From NCBI GenBank assembly GCA_019308905.1, contig JAFDHF010000008.1:48675-112674 (forward strand): a DNA stretch of 64,000 nt, written 5' to 3'. The stretch's first letter is position 1. Each line of letters begins with the position of its first letter. A program made the position numbers and the translations under genes. Of this stretch, positions 27,372 through 35,642 are shown piece after piece. The notes under the pieces were generated by a model. The model made no database searches, was not told the DNA's origin, and saw only the letters and a program-made list of their open reading frames with translations. This DNA comes from Deltaproteobacteria bacterium (GTDB taxonomy: Bacteria; Desulfobacterota; BSN033; WVXP01).

Positions 27372-28814
27372 TCAACCCTTGATCACACCCAGGGGCCTGA
27401 GCTTTGCAACAGCCTCACTGATACCCGCACCCTGGACCACTCGCACCACATCGTCCACGTCCTTGTAGGCCTCGGAGATCTCCTCGACGATGGTTCCCCG
27501 GCCCGCGCCTCTCACATAGATACCCTTGTCCTCCAGCTCCCTCGTGATGGCACGGCCTTTTGCGGCCTTCTTGGCCTGATGACGGCTCATGAGGCGGCCT
27601 GCACCGTGACAGGTGCTCCCGAAGGTCTCTCCGTAAGCTCTCTGGGTGCCAACCAACACGTAGGAGTATCTCCCCATGTCGCCGGGGATCAAAACCGGCT
27701 GACCTATGGCCCGGTACTCTTCAGGTATGTCGGGATGGCCCGGAGGAAAGGCGCGGGTAGCTCCCTTCCTGTGAACACAGAGCGTCCTTTCCCTGCCCTC
27801 GACCGTGTGTTTTTCGATCTTTGCGATGTTATGGCACACGTCATAGACGAGTTCCAGGGAGGAGACCCTTCCAAGCACACTCTCAAAGCTCTCCCTCACC
27901 CAGTGGGTGATGATCTGGCGGTTGGCAAAGGCGAAGTTCGCAGCTCCTGCCATGGCCCCGAGATAGCCCCGGCCCTCAGGTGAGCCGACAGGAGCGCAGC
28001 AGAGCTGTCTGTCAGGCAGTTCGATCCCGTATTTCCTCGCAGCCTGGAGCATAACCCGGATGTGATCGTCGCATACCTGGTGGCCCAGCCCCCTCGATCC
28101 GGTGTGGACGATGACGGTCACCTGATCCTTCTCCAGGCCGAGGATTCGGGCCTTCTCCGCCGAAAAAACCTCCTCTACGTAACCGACCTCGACAAAGTGA
28201 TTCCCCGATCCGAGGGTCCCCAGCTGGGGTCTCCCTCGGTCCATGGCCTTGCTCGAAATCCGGTCTGGATCCGCCCCTGAGATGCACCCTCCTTCCTCTA
28301 TGCACCTCAGATCCTCCGACGAGCCGAAGCCTCTCTCAACGGCCCAGGGCGCACCCTGGATAAGGACGCTTCTTGACTCAGCCTGATTCAGCCTCAAGTC
28401 CTTCCGGCTCGACCCCACCCCGGAGGGAACATTGAGAAAAAGAGCATCGATCAGGTCCCTTATCTTCCCCTCAAGATCCTTGCGCATCAAACCTGAGCGC
28501 AGAAGACGCACGCCTCAGTTGATGTCGTATCCCACCCCGCCGGGCGAGACTACTCCCTCATCCAAATCGAAGGCCGCCACTCCGCCGATGGGAAATCCGT
28601 ATCCCCAGTGGATGTCGGGCATCGCCATGGACGGTCCCACGATCCCGGGAAGCCAGGCCACGTTGGCCACCTGACTCAGGCTCTGGTCCTTCTGGATCGT
28701 CCCCATCATCTCATCATCGGCATATACCACCCCGTGGGTCCGCATCTTTCCCTGCTGGGGGATACGCCACCTGAAGGGGTCGATCTTCTCGATCTTTAAG
28801 TCCGTCATGGTCAT
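27372..28814 (-). CDS. rtcB: RNA-splicing ligase RtcB, predicted selenoprotein (Sec at residue 100)
   Basis: RtcB joins RNA 2',3'-cyclic phosphate and 5'-OH ends using GTP and Mn2+. Reading through the TGA at 28515-28517 gives a full-length 480-residue protein. The TGA falls in [20 protein letters not shown], exactly at the invariant Mn-binding cysteine (Cys98 of Pyrococcus RtcB). Other active-site residues are intact: Asp97, Asn205-His206 in [10 protein letters not shown], His237 in [19 protein letters not shown], and the guanylylated His403 in [14 protein letters not shown]-like hairpin follows the TGA. Two separate genes of 99 and 379 residues would each lack half the active site. Archease is encoded just upstream. 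Sec insertion is inferred, since no sel genes are in the window. Confidence 0.88.
28481..28501 (-). promoter_or_regulatory. Candidate bacterial SECIS hairpin in rtcB
   Basis: In the mRNA sense, UGCGCUC (28501-28495) pairs with GA-GCGCA (28488-28481) with one bulged U (28486), enclosing the loop AGGUUU (28494-28489). The loop begins 20 nt after the UGA, within the range of known bacterial SECIS elements. The E. coli fdhF SECIS has loop AGGUCU, 17 nt after its UGA, and a bulged U in the upper stem (there on the 5' side). The loop G-U pair contacted by SelB is present. Confidence 0.72.
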
Positions 28815-28827
28815 GGCCTCCTTTGAC

Positions 28828-28872
28828 GTTCAGGATGTTCGAATCGTTCGAAACGTTCGACCTGTTAGAAAC
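28828..28872. repeat. Five-copy 9-bp tandem repeat between archease and rtcB
   Basis: Units of consensus GTTCRAAWC begin at 28828, 28837, 28846, 28855 and 28864, with the three central ones containing GTTCGA. The array lies in the 134-nt gap between the archease stop and the rtcB start. It resembles a tRNA T-loop word by chance but has no tRNA context. Possible replication-slippage tract or regulator-binding array. Confidence 0.65.
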
Positions 28873-28948
28873 GCGGTCCAAGCACAAACGAGACACCAAC
28901 AAAGGCAAAGCCGATCGAATGACTCGAACGCCTTGAACTCTCCTATCT

Positions 28949-29365
28949 TCACAGATCCAAAACCACCCTGGCCCGCCATCTGCCCTTATCCTCGCGGACC
29001 TCGATTTGATGAAACGTTACGGCCTTTATCTCTGTCCGAATCACATGCCGGCCCTCGTCGAAGACCTCCCCCCTTGCACTACCCTCAAAGCGGCCGTCTC
29101 CGATGATTCTAACCTCGAATCGCCTGAACAGAAGCCTCTCTACATCATGGAAGTAGAGAAGCTCGCCCAGCCAGTCGACCATCAGGGTCTCCAGGTCTTC
29201 ATAGGTCAGGCTGACCTCCTTCTCCTCCCTCTCCTCCACCCGGGATGGGTCTGTGACCACATGGAAGAGGGCGACGCCGGCATTCTCGAAAAGATCCGGT
29301 AGATTCTTTCCATAGACCTCGACGGCGAGGTCGCCTGTGTGGTCGAGAAACCTGAACCGCCTCAT
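28949..29365 (-). CDS. Archease (RtcB activator)
   Basis: A 138-residue protein with the archease hallmarks: FRFLDHTGDLAVEVYGKNLP at the N terminus, LFENAGVALFHVVTD, LETLMVDWLGELLYFHDVER, and the ending AVTFHQIEVREDKGRWRARVVLD with its conserved metal-binding Asp. Archease speeds RtcB guanylylation and allows multiple turnover. It lies 134 nt upstream of rtcB on the same strand, so the two form an RNA-ligation operon. The start at 29365 (MRRFRFLD) matches the family's usual length; starts at 29389 or 29404 are possible. No good ribosome site precedes any of them. Confidence 0.92.
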   Translation of the reverse strand: MRRFRFLDHTGDLAVEVYGKNLPDLFENAGVALFHVVTDPSRVEEREEKEVSLTYEDLETLMVDWLGELLYFHDVERLLFRRFEVRIIGDGRFEGSARGEVFDEGRHVIRTEIKAVTFHQIEVREDKGRWRARVVLDL

Positions 29366-29505
29366 GACTATAATATAATCATCAAACATCAAAAAGCCAT
29401 TCATTCCGGCTCAACCGTGCTCGGGTTCTTCTGGACATGACTTTCACGGTGTGCTATCTAGAAGGGGAGGAACGCAAGGATCTTTCCTGAAAAGAGGAGG
29501 GCGGG

Positions 29506-30159
29506 ATGGGGGAAAACGATCAAGAAAGAGTCATCAAGATCATAGAGATTCTCAAACAGGAGTATCCAAACGCGAGAACGGCCCTGCGGTTCAGCAATCC
29601 CCTCGAGCTTCTCGTTGCAACCGTCCTTTCGGCTCAGTGCACCGACGAAAGGGTTAACAAGGTGACCGAGAACCTCTTCCAAAAGTACCGCTCAGCCGCG
29701 GATTACGCCCGAGCCGATTTGAGGGAACTGGAGGAGGATATCCGGCCTACCGGATTCTACAGAAACAAGGCCAAGGCCGTTCAGCGGTTCTGCACCGACC
29801 TGGTCAACCGGTTCAACGGTGAGGTTCCATCCAGGCTGGAGGACCTCCTGTCCCTCCAGGGGATCGGAAGAAAGACGGCCAACCTCATTCTCGGGGAGGC
29901 CTTCGGCATCCCGGGAATCGTCGTGGATACTCACGTCAAACGGCTGGCTAATCTTATCGGCCTGACAAGGCAGACCGACCCGGAAAAGATCGAGTTCGAT
30001 CTCATGAAGATCGTTCCGAAATCCCAGTGGACCCTCTTCTCCAATCTTCTGATTCTCCACGGCAGGAGCGTCTGCGTGGCTCGAAAGCCGAAGCACGACC
30101 AGTGCAGAATCGTCGATCTCTGCGACGAGGGGGTCCGGTGGAAGAAAAAACAGGGATGA
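29506..30159 (+). CDS. nth: Endonuclease III (DNA glycosylase/AP lyase) with unusual cluster ligand
   Basis: A 217-residue base-excision repair enzyme removing oxidised pyrimidines. The helix-hairpin-helix LQGIGRKTANLIL carries the catalytic Lys and VVDTHVKRL the catalytic Asp. The C-terminal iron-sulfur region reads CVARKPKHDQCRIVDLC. The usual spacing Cys-x6-Cys-x2-Cys-x5-Cys is kept, but the second Cys is His (codon CAC). The 4Fe-4S cluster may thus have one His ligand or be altered. The ATG follows GAGGAGGGCGGG. It is transcribed divergently from archease and converges with the oxidoreductase gene. Confidence 0.93.
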   Translation: MGENDQERVIKIIEILKQEYPNARTALRFSNPLELLVATVLSAQCTDERVNKVTENLFQKYRSAADYARADLRELEEDIRPTGFYRNKAKAVQRFCTDLVNRFNGEVPSRLEDLLSLQGIGRKTANLILGEAFGIPGIVVDTHVKRLANLIGLTRQTDPEKIEFDLMKIVPKSQWTLFSNLLILHGRSVCVARKPKHDQCRIVDLCDEGVRWKKKQG

Positions 30160-30249
30160 CGGGAGCCTCTCCTCCTGCGGTCCCTACCCCCCGGCCTGCA
30201 GAAGTCGAGACTCCTGCCGTTCTCACCTCCTGCTGCGGCCCTGTTGAAA

Positions 30250-31407
30250 CTAACCCAGGGTGATTCTCTTCCCTGTCCGCGCGGATTCTAATCCTGCCTC
30301 CAGAACCTCCATGGTCTTCATCCCATCGTAGAGATTCGGCTCGATCTTCTCGCCTCTTTCCACGGCACCGAGAAAATCGACGACCGCGTGGACGAACTCA
30401 TGCTCATACCCGATGACATGCCCGGGTGGCCACCAGTTTTGGATGTACGGATGGACCGGTTCAGTGGCCAGGATTGTTCTGAATCCCTGGGAGTATTCAG
30501 GATCCTCGGCCGAGAAGAAGCGCAGCTCGTTCATCCGCTCGATGTCAAAAATCAGGCTTCCACGACTCCCGTAGATCTCGAAATAGTTGTAATTCTTCCT
30601 CCCCGGTGCAAATCTCGTTGCCTCGAAGGAACCCAGTGCGCCACTTTCGAACTCGACGAGCATAAACGCAGAATCTTCCACGGTCACCTCGCCTTTCTCC
30701 TCCCCTTTTGTTGCCGCCTTGAAGGTTCCGGCAGCGACTTCATCCGGCAGAGGGCGCTCCTTTACAAAGCTCGCCGTCATCGCGGTGACGCTCTTGATCT
30801 CACCGATGAGGAAGCGCGCCAAATCCACACTGTGGGAATTGAGATCGTTCTGGGGGCCGGAACCGGCCGTCTCCTTTCTCAGGTGCCACGTGAGAGGGAA
30901 GTTCGGGTCGACGATCCACGACTGGAGATAGGCCCCTCTCCAGTGGAATACCCTTCCGATCTTTCCCTCATCGATAAGCCTCTTTGCCAGGAGAACCGCA
31001 GGACACCTCCTGTAGTTATGGTTGAGGTAGTGTACGACACCGTTCTTCTCCGCGGCCTCGTACATCGATCTTGCCTGCTCCACGGTCAGGGCTATCGGTT
31101 TTTCGCAAAAGATGTGTTTCCCTCTCTTTGCAGCCTCAACGGCGATATCGTGGTGGAGGAAAGTCGGTGTCGAGATATCCACGATATCAATATCGTCCCG
31201 CTCCACCACCTTCCGCCAATCGGTCTCGATTTCTTCCCAGCCCCATCTCTCGGCAAAATCTCCCAGCGGTCCTTCGTGTCTCCCACAGGCGAGTTTCATC
31301 ACGGGTTCGACATTCAGATCAAAGAACAAAGGGGCCTTCTTCCACGCATTGCTGTGTGCCTTGCCCATGAACTTGTAACCGATGATCGCAACATTCAGCT
31401 TTTTCAT
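30250..31407 (-). CDS. Gfo/Idh/MocA-family NAD(P)-dependent oxidoreductase
   Basis: A 385-residue sugar or inositol dehydrogenase. The Rossmann N terminus (KLNVAIIGYKFMGKAHSNAW) and the catalytic EKP motif in KHIFCEKPIALTVEQA are present, followed by HYLNHNYRRCPAVLLAK and GPQNDLNSHSVDLARFL with the Asp/His pair of the active site. It is the last gene of the leftward carbohydrate set beginning at 34761, 42 nt after the TIM-barrel isomerase. Together with that gene and the KDPG aldolase it suggests oxidation and isomerisation of a sugar acid or polyol; the substrate is not determined. Confidence 0.9.
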   Translation of the reverse strand: MKKLNVAIIGYKFMGKAHSNAWKKAPLFFDLNVEPVMKLACGRHEGPLGDFAERWGWEEIETDWRKVVERDDIDIVDISTPTFLHHDIAVEAAKRGKHIFCEKPIALTVEQARSMYEAAEKNGVVHYLNHNYRRCPAVLLAKRLIDEGKIGRVFHWRGAYLQSWIVDPNFPLTWHLRKETAGSGPQNDLNSHSVDLARFLIGEIKSVTAMTASFVKERPLPDEVAAGTFKAATKGEEKGEVTVEDSAFMLVEFESGALGSFEATRFAPGRKNYNYFEIYGSRGSLIFDIERMNELRFFSAEDPEYSQGFRTILATEPVHPYIQNWWPPGHVIGYEHEFVHAVVDFLGAVERGEKIEPNLYDGMKTMEVLEAGLESARTGKRITLG

Positions 31408-31449
31408 TCTCCCACCCCCTCTACGAGTGCTCCAACCTAGCCGGGTCCC

Positions 31450-32304
31450 TCAGCCCAACTCCTCGACCAGGTTCTTGAGATAGGCGACACTGTCGGCAAC
31501 GATTCTGTCTTCGTCTTGATTGTCCTTGTGATGATCGGATTCGACAGCCAGGACCCCGGTATAACCGCTCTCCTTGAGAGCCCTCGCCACCCCGGGGATA
31601 TCGATCAGGCCGGTCCCCACAGCCACCGAAGAGAAGAAATACCACTCCTCCGGAGAGACGTGGCGACAGGCATCCAGGTCCTTGGTGTGGGTGGCCACCG
31701 TGTACGGCCCCAGCCGTTTTGCCGCCTTGACCGGGTCTTCCATCATCCGGAGGGTGTTGCCTGTGTCGAAATTCACCTTGAGAGAGTCGGAACCAACCCT
31801 TTCCAGGATCTCGTATATCTCCTGGGAGGTAAAGTCGATGTGATTCTCAATGGCCAGCACGACCCCATTATCAGCGGCGATCTTGACGCTCTCCCTGAGC
31901 ATCTTGACAACGGCCTCGATCTGAGGCCCATGGGGCTCGTTGCGAAACATGAGGGAGGATGCCACGATTCGCATGATGTCCGCTCCCAGGAACCGGGCCT
32001 TGGGAATGAGGTCGTTCATCTCTCTCCAGGCCTTCTCGTTCCGGCCGGCCTCCAGGCCGTCGGGGTGTCCCCAGGCAAGGACACGCTCCAGCCCCCTTTC
32101 ATCGAGAACCGCCTTCATATCCGAAAGGTATCCCGGCTCAAAACTCTCAAAAAAACAAGACTCCAGCGAGACACCGTCGACGCCCAATTCGCCCGCCCGA
32201 TTGACAAAATCATGGAACGTCCACCGCACCCCGGGATCCTCCTGGTCCGGGTATATCTCCCCGAAGTAGCGATGATAGCAGTAGCTGTCGATGCCCACTT
32301 TCAT
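31450..32304 (-). CDS. Sugar phosphate isomerase/epimerase (AP endonuclease 2-type TIM barrel)
   Basis: A 284-residue TIM-barrel protein of the xylose-isomerase-like superfamily (IolE/IolI, hydroxypyruvate isomerase relatives). The metal-binding acidic and His residues lie on LAIENHIDFTSQEI (Glu), NFDTGNTLRM (Asp), VATHTKDLD (His) and VLAVESDHH (Glu) segments. It likely isomerises or epimerises a keto sugar. It is located between the Gfo/Idh oxidoreductase and a second barrel protein in the same orientation. The substrate is unknown; dehydratase activity as in IolE is possible. Confidence 0.85.
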   Translation of the reverse strand: MKVGIDSYCYHRYFGEIYPDQEDPGVRWTFHDFVNRAGELGVDGVSLESCFFESFEPGYLSDMKAVLDERGLERVLAWGHPDGLEAGRNEKAWREMNDLIPKARFLGADIMRIVASSLMFRNEPHGPQIEAVVKMLRESVKIAADNGVVLAIENHIDFTSQEIYEILERVGSDSLKVNFDTGNTLRMMEDPVKAAKRLGPYTVATHTKDLDACRHVSPEEWYFFSSVAVGTGLIDIPGVARALKESGYTGVLAVESDHHKDNQDEDRIVADSVAYLKNLVEELG

Positions 32305-32367
32305 GACCGTCCTCTTTTTCTCAGCTCTATGGCCGGTTCCTCCGACATGTCAAAGAGACTTCTTACC

Positions 32368-33360
32368 CTAGCCTCTCTTCATCCGCCCGAAGACAAACTC
32401 GCGGACATACCTGTGGGAATCGATCGCATCGCCCTTTGCCTGACTCTCCTTCAACCTGGCAGGATCGATCTCCAGGGCGATCTCATGAAGATCCTTGACA
32501 TTCTCGATACTGAGTTCGCAGGCTGCGATGATGTCCTCCCGATACGGAAAGATGTCGAGACCATACCAGCCGTCGTATCCGACCTTGTCCATGTAGTAGA
32601 GCATCTCGAGGGTCTGCCAGATGTGAATCGACCCGGCGATCATATCATCGTCAAAACAGCCGTAGGCATCGTTGAAGTGGATACTGAACAGCCTCCCGTG
32701 CCTGGCCAGATACGTGGCTGCCTCAGCCGGGCTCTCCTTTGCCATAAAGGCATGTCCAACGTCGAAAGTCACTCCGATGTTGTCCAGGCCGATCTCGTAG
32801 CAGAGGGCAAGAGCCTTGCCCGCACTGCCGATGAAAATATGAGTTCTCGGTTCGGCTATCTTGTATTCGATACAGATCCGAATGTCAGGATTGTGGCGGG
32901 CCGCTTCGGCGATGGCGTCGCGCTCGCGGTCCCATGCCTCCAGGAAGTTCTCCTGGAAGGGATAGTCGAAACCGTCCTGCCCCGGCCAGAGACCCGCGTT
33001 CTTACACCCCACGGCGGCAGCCGTGTCCATGGTCCTCTTCATTGCATCCAGGGCTTTCTGCCTGACAGCCGGGTCGGCGTTGGAAAGGGCACCGTTCTTG
33101 TACTCCCTTTCGAAGATGTTCGCGTCGACGGCCGCGATCTCCAGGCCGTTGTCCTCGACAAGCCTCTTGACCTCCGAGGCGTTGTCCTCGTTGATCACGT
33201 TGGGATACTGGAGGATCACTCCGTCCAGACCCCTGACCTTCCCAGCCATTTTGATCTGGTCTTCCAGGGGGATGGCATCGCGATAACCCGCGGTGCAGAA
33301 GCGATCGACGCAACTCGTGAAAGCCCAGATTCCAGCGGAAAACCTAATCTCTTTTGCCAT
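32368..33360 (-). CDS. Xylose isomerase-like TIM-barrel protein
   Basis: A 330-residue barrel protein related to L-rhamnose/xylose isomerase-like enzymes. Metal ligands are visible in RICIEYKIAEPRTHIF (Glu), GVTFDVGHAFMAKES (Asp, His), FSIHFNDAYG (His, Asp) and WYGLDIFPYRED (Asp). The N terminus FSAGIWAFTSCVDRFC begins the first strand. It shares only fold-level features with the next barrel gene, so the two probably catalyse different steps. An upstream AAGGAGGAGAC-type site supports the start. Part of the leftward carbohydrate operon. Confidence 0.85.
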   Translation of the reverse strand: MAKEIRFSAGIWAFTSCVDRFCTAGYRDAIPLEDQIKMAGKVRGLDGVILQYPNVINEDNASEVKRLVEDNGLEIAAVDANIFEREYKNGALSNADPAVRQKALDAMKRTMDTAAAVGCKNAGLWPGQDGFDYPFQENFLEAWDRERDAIAEAARHNPDIRICIEYKIAEPRTHIFIGSAGKALALCYEIGLDNIGVTFDVGHAFMAKESPAEAATYLARHGRLFSIHFNDAYGCFDDDMIAGSIHIWQTLEMLYYMDKVGYDGWYGLDIFPYREDIIAACELSIENVKDLHEIALEIDPARLKESQAKGDAIDSHRYVREFVFGRMKRG

Positions 33361-33432
33361 AGTCTCCTCCTTGGGTTTATTCTCCGTCTAGATCAGATCG
33401 GGCCGGCAAAATGGCCGGAACCGCCGATCCGA

Positions 33433-34023
33433 TCAGATCCTGTCCTTCCACTTCGGGTTATCCTCGATCCTGGGTTCACCGTCCCTCTCGACGACCAGCT
33501 TCCTGAACCCACTGGTTTCTATGGAGCCATAGTCGTGACCCGCTCCACCGGGATAAACACACAGGGAGATCAGAGGCTCCTCCCCGGTATTGATGCTCCT
33601 GTGGGCATAGTAGGGCGGAACATATACGACCTTTCCACGGGCCATGGCTTCCGCTTTCCAATCGCCTCGATCCGATTCCATCATCATGAATCCCCGTCCC
33701 CGGAGGCAATAGTAGACCTCACCGGTCTGGATGTTCTCGTGGAAATGGCCCTTGGTCATGAAGTACTCGGTCCCCACCTTGCCGGGGTAGGTGATGCTGG
33801 TGCATACCAACAGGTGCCCCGGCTCATCGGGGACCTTGACCTCATAGACCTCATACAGAAGTGTATCTTCAACCGCGAGCATCGCCTCTCTTGCCTCTTC
33901 ATCCATGAACACCCCCTTCATGTGGGAGAGGCGCCGCTGGACGAGGTTGTCATAGGGTGTGATCTTCCCGGACCATGGGTCCAGGTTGAAAGAAAAGGGA
34001 TCTATCCTTGTCACCTCTTCCAT
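33433..34023 (-). CDS. Cupin-type glucose-6-phosphate isomerase
   Basis: A 196-residue cupin protein matching the archaeal-type phosphoglucose isomerase family (PF06560). The metal-binding cupin motif is TKGHFHENIQTGEVYYCLRG, with the second His in YVPPYYAHRSINTGEEPL. It interconverts aldose and ketose 6-phosphates with a bound divalent metal. The start at 34023 (MEEVTRIDPF) has AGGAAAAAGG upstream; the frame is open to 34044. Its place beside KDPG aldolase and two isomerases indicates a dedicated sugar pathway and not the housekeeping glycolytic enzyme. Confidence 0.85.
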   Translation of the reverse strand: MEEVTRIDPFSFNLDPWSGKITPYDNLVQRRLSHMKGVFMDEEAREAMLAVEDTLLYEVYEVKVPDEPGHLLVCTSITYPGKVGTEYFMTKGHFHENIQTGEVYYCLRGRGFMMMESDRGDWKAEAMARGKVVYVPPYYAHRSINTGEEPLISLCVYPGGAGHDYGSIETSGFRKLVVERDGEPRIEDNPKWKDRI

Positions 34024-34089
34024 ACCTTTTTCCTTTGGAGGCATCTGAAAGAGCCGCTCTTCGCCCCTCAGACTGCTCTCCCGGCGAGC

Positions 34090-34761
34090 CTACCTTCCCG
34101 CCTTTACTGGTTTTGCGCCTCGGGCTTCACGAACAGCCCTGACATAGGTCTCGGCCTTCCGGGTGATCAAAGAATAGTCACCCTTGGCGAGGGCCTCCTT
34201 TGTGAGGTCGCTTCCCACTCCGATGGCCACAGCACCTGCCCTGATCCACTCTCCGGCGTTCTCCACATCGACGCCTCCCGTAGGCATCAGCGGCGCATAG
34301 GGAATAGGCCCATGAACCGCCTTGATGAAGGCAGGCTTCAAGAGGCTCCCTGGAAAAATCTTGACAATCGCGGCACCAAGCTCCAGGGCTTCCAGGACCT
34401 CACTCACCGAGGTCGCTCCCGGCATGCAGTTGACCTGGTAGCGGTTGCATATCCGGATCATATCAGGATTCAGGGTGGGGCCCACGATAAACTGAGCGCC
34501 GGCAAGCATAGCCAACCTTGCCGTTTCGGCATCGAGGATCGTGCCCGCCCCGATGATCTCATCTCCCCCTTCGTATCTCCGGCACACCTCCTTGATAACA
34601 TCGATGGCCCCGGGCACGGTCATGGTCACCTCCAGGGCGATGATCCCACCTTTGCGGGCGGAGTCGATGATTTGAACCGCCTGTTCCGCCGACTCTGCCC
34701 GAACAACGGCGACCACCCCGGTTTCCAAGATCCGATTCAATATCTCGATTCTCTGGATCAT
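34090..34761 (-). CDS. eda: 2-keto-3-deoxy-6-phosphogluconate (KDPG/KHG) aldolase
   Basis: A 223-residue class I aldolase cleaving 2-keto-3-deoxy-6-phosphogluconate (or 4-hydroxy-2-ketoglutarate) to pyruvate plus an aldehyde. Conserved segments are VVAVVRAESAEQA, ALEVTMTVPGA with the catalytic Glu, IGAGTILDAETA, FIVGPTLNPDMIRICN, the Schiff-base Lys in AAIVKIFPGSLL, and LMPTGGVDVENAGEWI. It is the first gene of the leftward carbohydrate operon. A predicted promoter (35041-35068) and a copy of the dispersed leader-like element lie upstream. All catalytic residues are present. Confidence 0.93.
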   Translation of the reverse strand: MIQRIEILNRILETGVVAVVRAESAEQAVQIIDSARKGGIIALEVTMTVPGAIDVIKEVCRRYEGGDEIIGAGTILDAETARLAMLAGAQFIVGPTLNPDMIRICNRYQVNCMPGATSVSEVLEALELGAAIVKIFPGSLLKPAFIKAVHGPIPYAPLMPTGGVDVENAGEWIRAGAVAIGVGSDLTKEALAKGDYSLITRKAETYVRAVREARGAKPVKAGR

Positions 34762-34861
34762 TTTCTCTTTCCTCCTTCCAGGGTTTTGCGTTCACATGGC
34801 TGACCGAGATCGCCTGCCTCATCCTCCGAAAAGCGAAGTTTCCTGACTTTTGGACGACACC

Positions 34862-34997
34862 CCCACCCGCGAACCCCGATAGGGTCACCGCGTGAGCTCA
34901 GGCGCGAGGGGACAAGGATGTTCTCCTGCCAAAACAGGAAAAAACCGTGAGGTCATATACTTGCATGAATCCTCGGCCGAAGACTCGGAAAACTCCA
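34862..34997 (-). repeat. Dispersed leader-like element, copy B
   Basis: Inverted relative to copy A at 8071-8196 and about 90% identical by hand alignment, plus a ~10-nt insertion. It lies 101 nt upstream of the KDPG aldolase start in sense orientation, and downstream of the predicted promoter at 35041-35068, so it would be part of the 5' leader of that mRNA. In this copy CGCG...ACCC pairs with GGGT...CGCG; in copy A the pairing shortens to ACC/GGT. Confidence 0.75.
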
Positions 34998-35040
34998 CTC
35001 CGAAAGTCCTTGACACCTTAACCGACTCCTGATGAAAGTC

Positions 35041-35068
35041 ATTATACATACGTACATTAGGTTGTCAG
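35041..35068 (-). promoter_or_regulatory. Predicted sigma-70 promoter of the leftward carbohydrate operon
   Basis: On the minus strand CTGACA (35068-35063) and a perfect TATAAT (35046-35041) are separated by 16 nt. Transcription would start near 35034, about 270 nt before the aldolase start, and would include copy B of the leader-like element. An inverted repeat GTTGTCA/TGTCAAC overlaps the -35 area and may bind a repressor. Confidence 0.55.
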
Positions 35069-35642
35069 TATATGTCAACTGGAAAGTAGGCCGCGTTTCC
35101 TGGCAAGACCTTGCCTCCATGCGCAGTCAACGATCTACGGATGTCGCTCGCATCAGACTCGGTGACTTCGGCAGGCCTTTCATGAAGGCCGATTCGTGAC
35201 ACATCCCCTCTTGCCGCCTGGGCTCGTTCGGGGAGGTTGCCAGGATGGATTCGGAGATAGCTTCCTTACTGGTTCCCTCTGACAAGAAAGGGTACTCCGG
35301 ATCGCACCACATTCGGACCTGCCGAACCCAACAACGTGAGCTCCTCTCGGAACCCGATGGGCTTCTTATCCCGGCTTCACGGCCACCCGGCTAAGAGGGG
35401 AAAGGTGTGATCTGTTTCGAGTCTCCTACCACACGCTCGAAAAGCCGGTCCGGGCGAGCCGGTTGCCGAACACGTGTCGAGACTCCCGGCGGATGGACCA
35501 GTTGCGGCCCTGCGCCTGTGACCGGCTCTGATGCCGGTTCGAGGGCGGGCGGGATGCTCGGAAAAGAGAAAGGAGGTGAAGACAGAGAACCACGCCATAG
35601 GTAGTCGAACTTAAGACAGCTGGAAAGGAGGAACGAGTAGCC

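Larger units (their letters stand above)
34762..35642. other. Divergent intergenic region of ~880 bp between the two sugar operons
   Basis: No convincing gene is seen. The left third holds copy B of the leader-like element and a sigma-70-like promoter facing left. The bases around 35038-35080 are clearly AT-richer than the surroundings and include GTTGTCA...TGTCAAC (35061-35078), an imperfect inverted repeat that could be an operator. From about 35080 to 35620 the translated frames are short and of odd composition; I see nothing interpretable there. Confidence 0.55.

Noticed and set aside
28515..28517. Treating rtcB as two genes or a nonsense pseudogene
   Set aside because: Frame, full length and all other catalytic residues are preserved, the TGA is precisely at the invariant Cys, and a SECIS-like hairpin follows. 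A random nonsense mutation would not be expected to meet all of these.
28828..28872. GTTCGAATC words as a tRNA T-loop
   Set aside because: The words repeat every 9 bp and there is no cloverleaf, acceptor stem or CCA context.
31516..34803. Very long (1095-codon) plus-strand open frame opposite the leftward carbohydrate operon
   Set aside because: It covers four well-supported minus-strand genes and has the composition of antisense to GC-rich coding DNA; no domain or ribosome site supports it.
35127..35604. Small open frames in the 34.8-35.6 kb gap
   Set aside because: They lack ribosome sites, recognisable motifs and plausible codon use.
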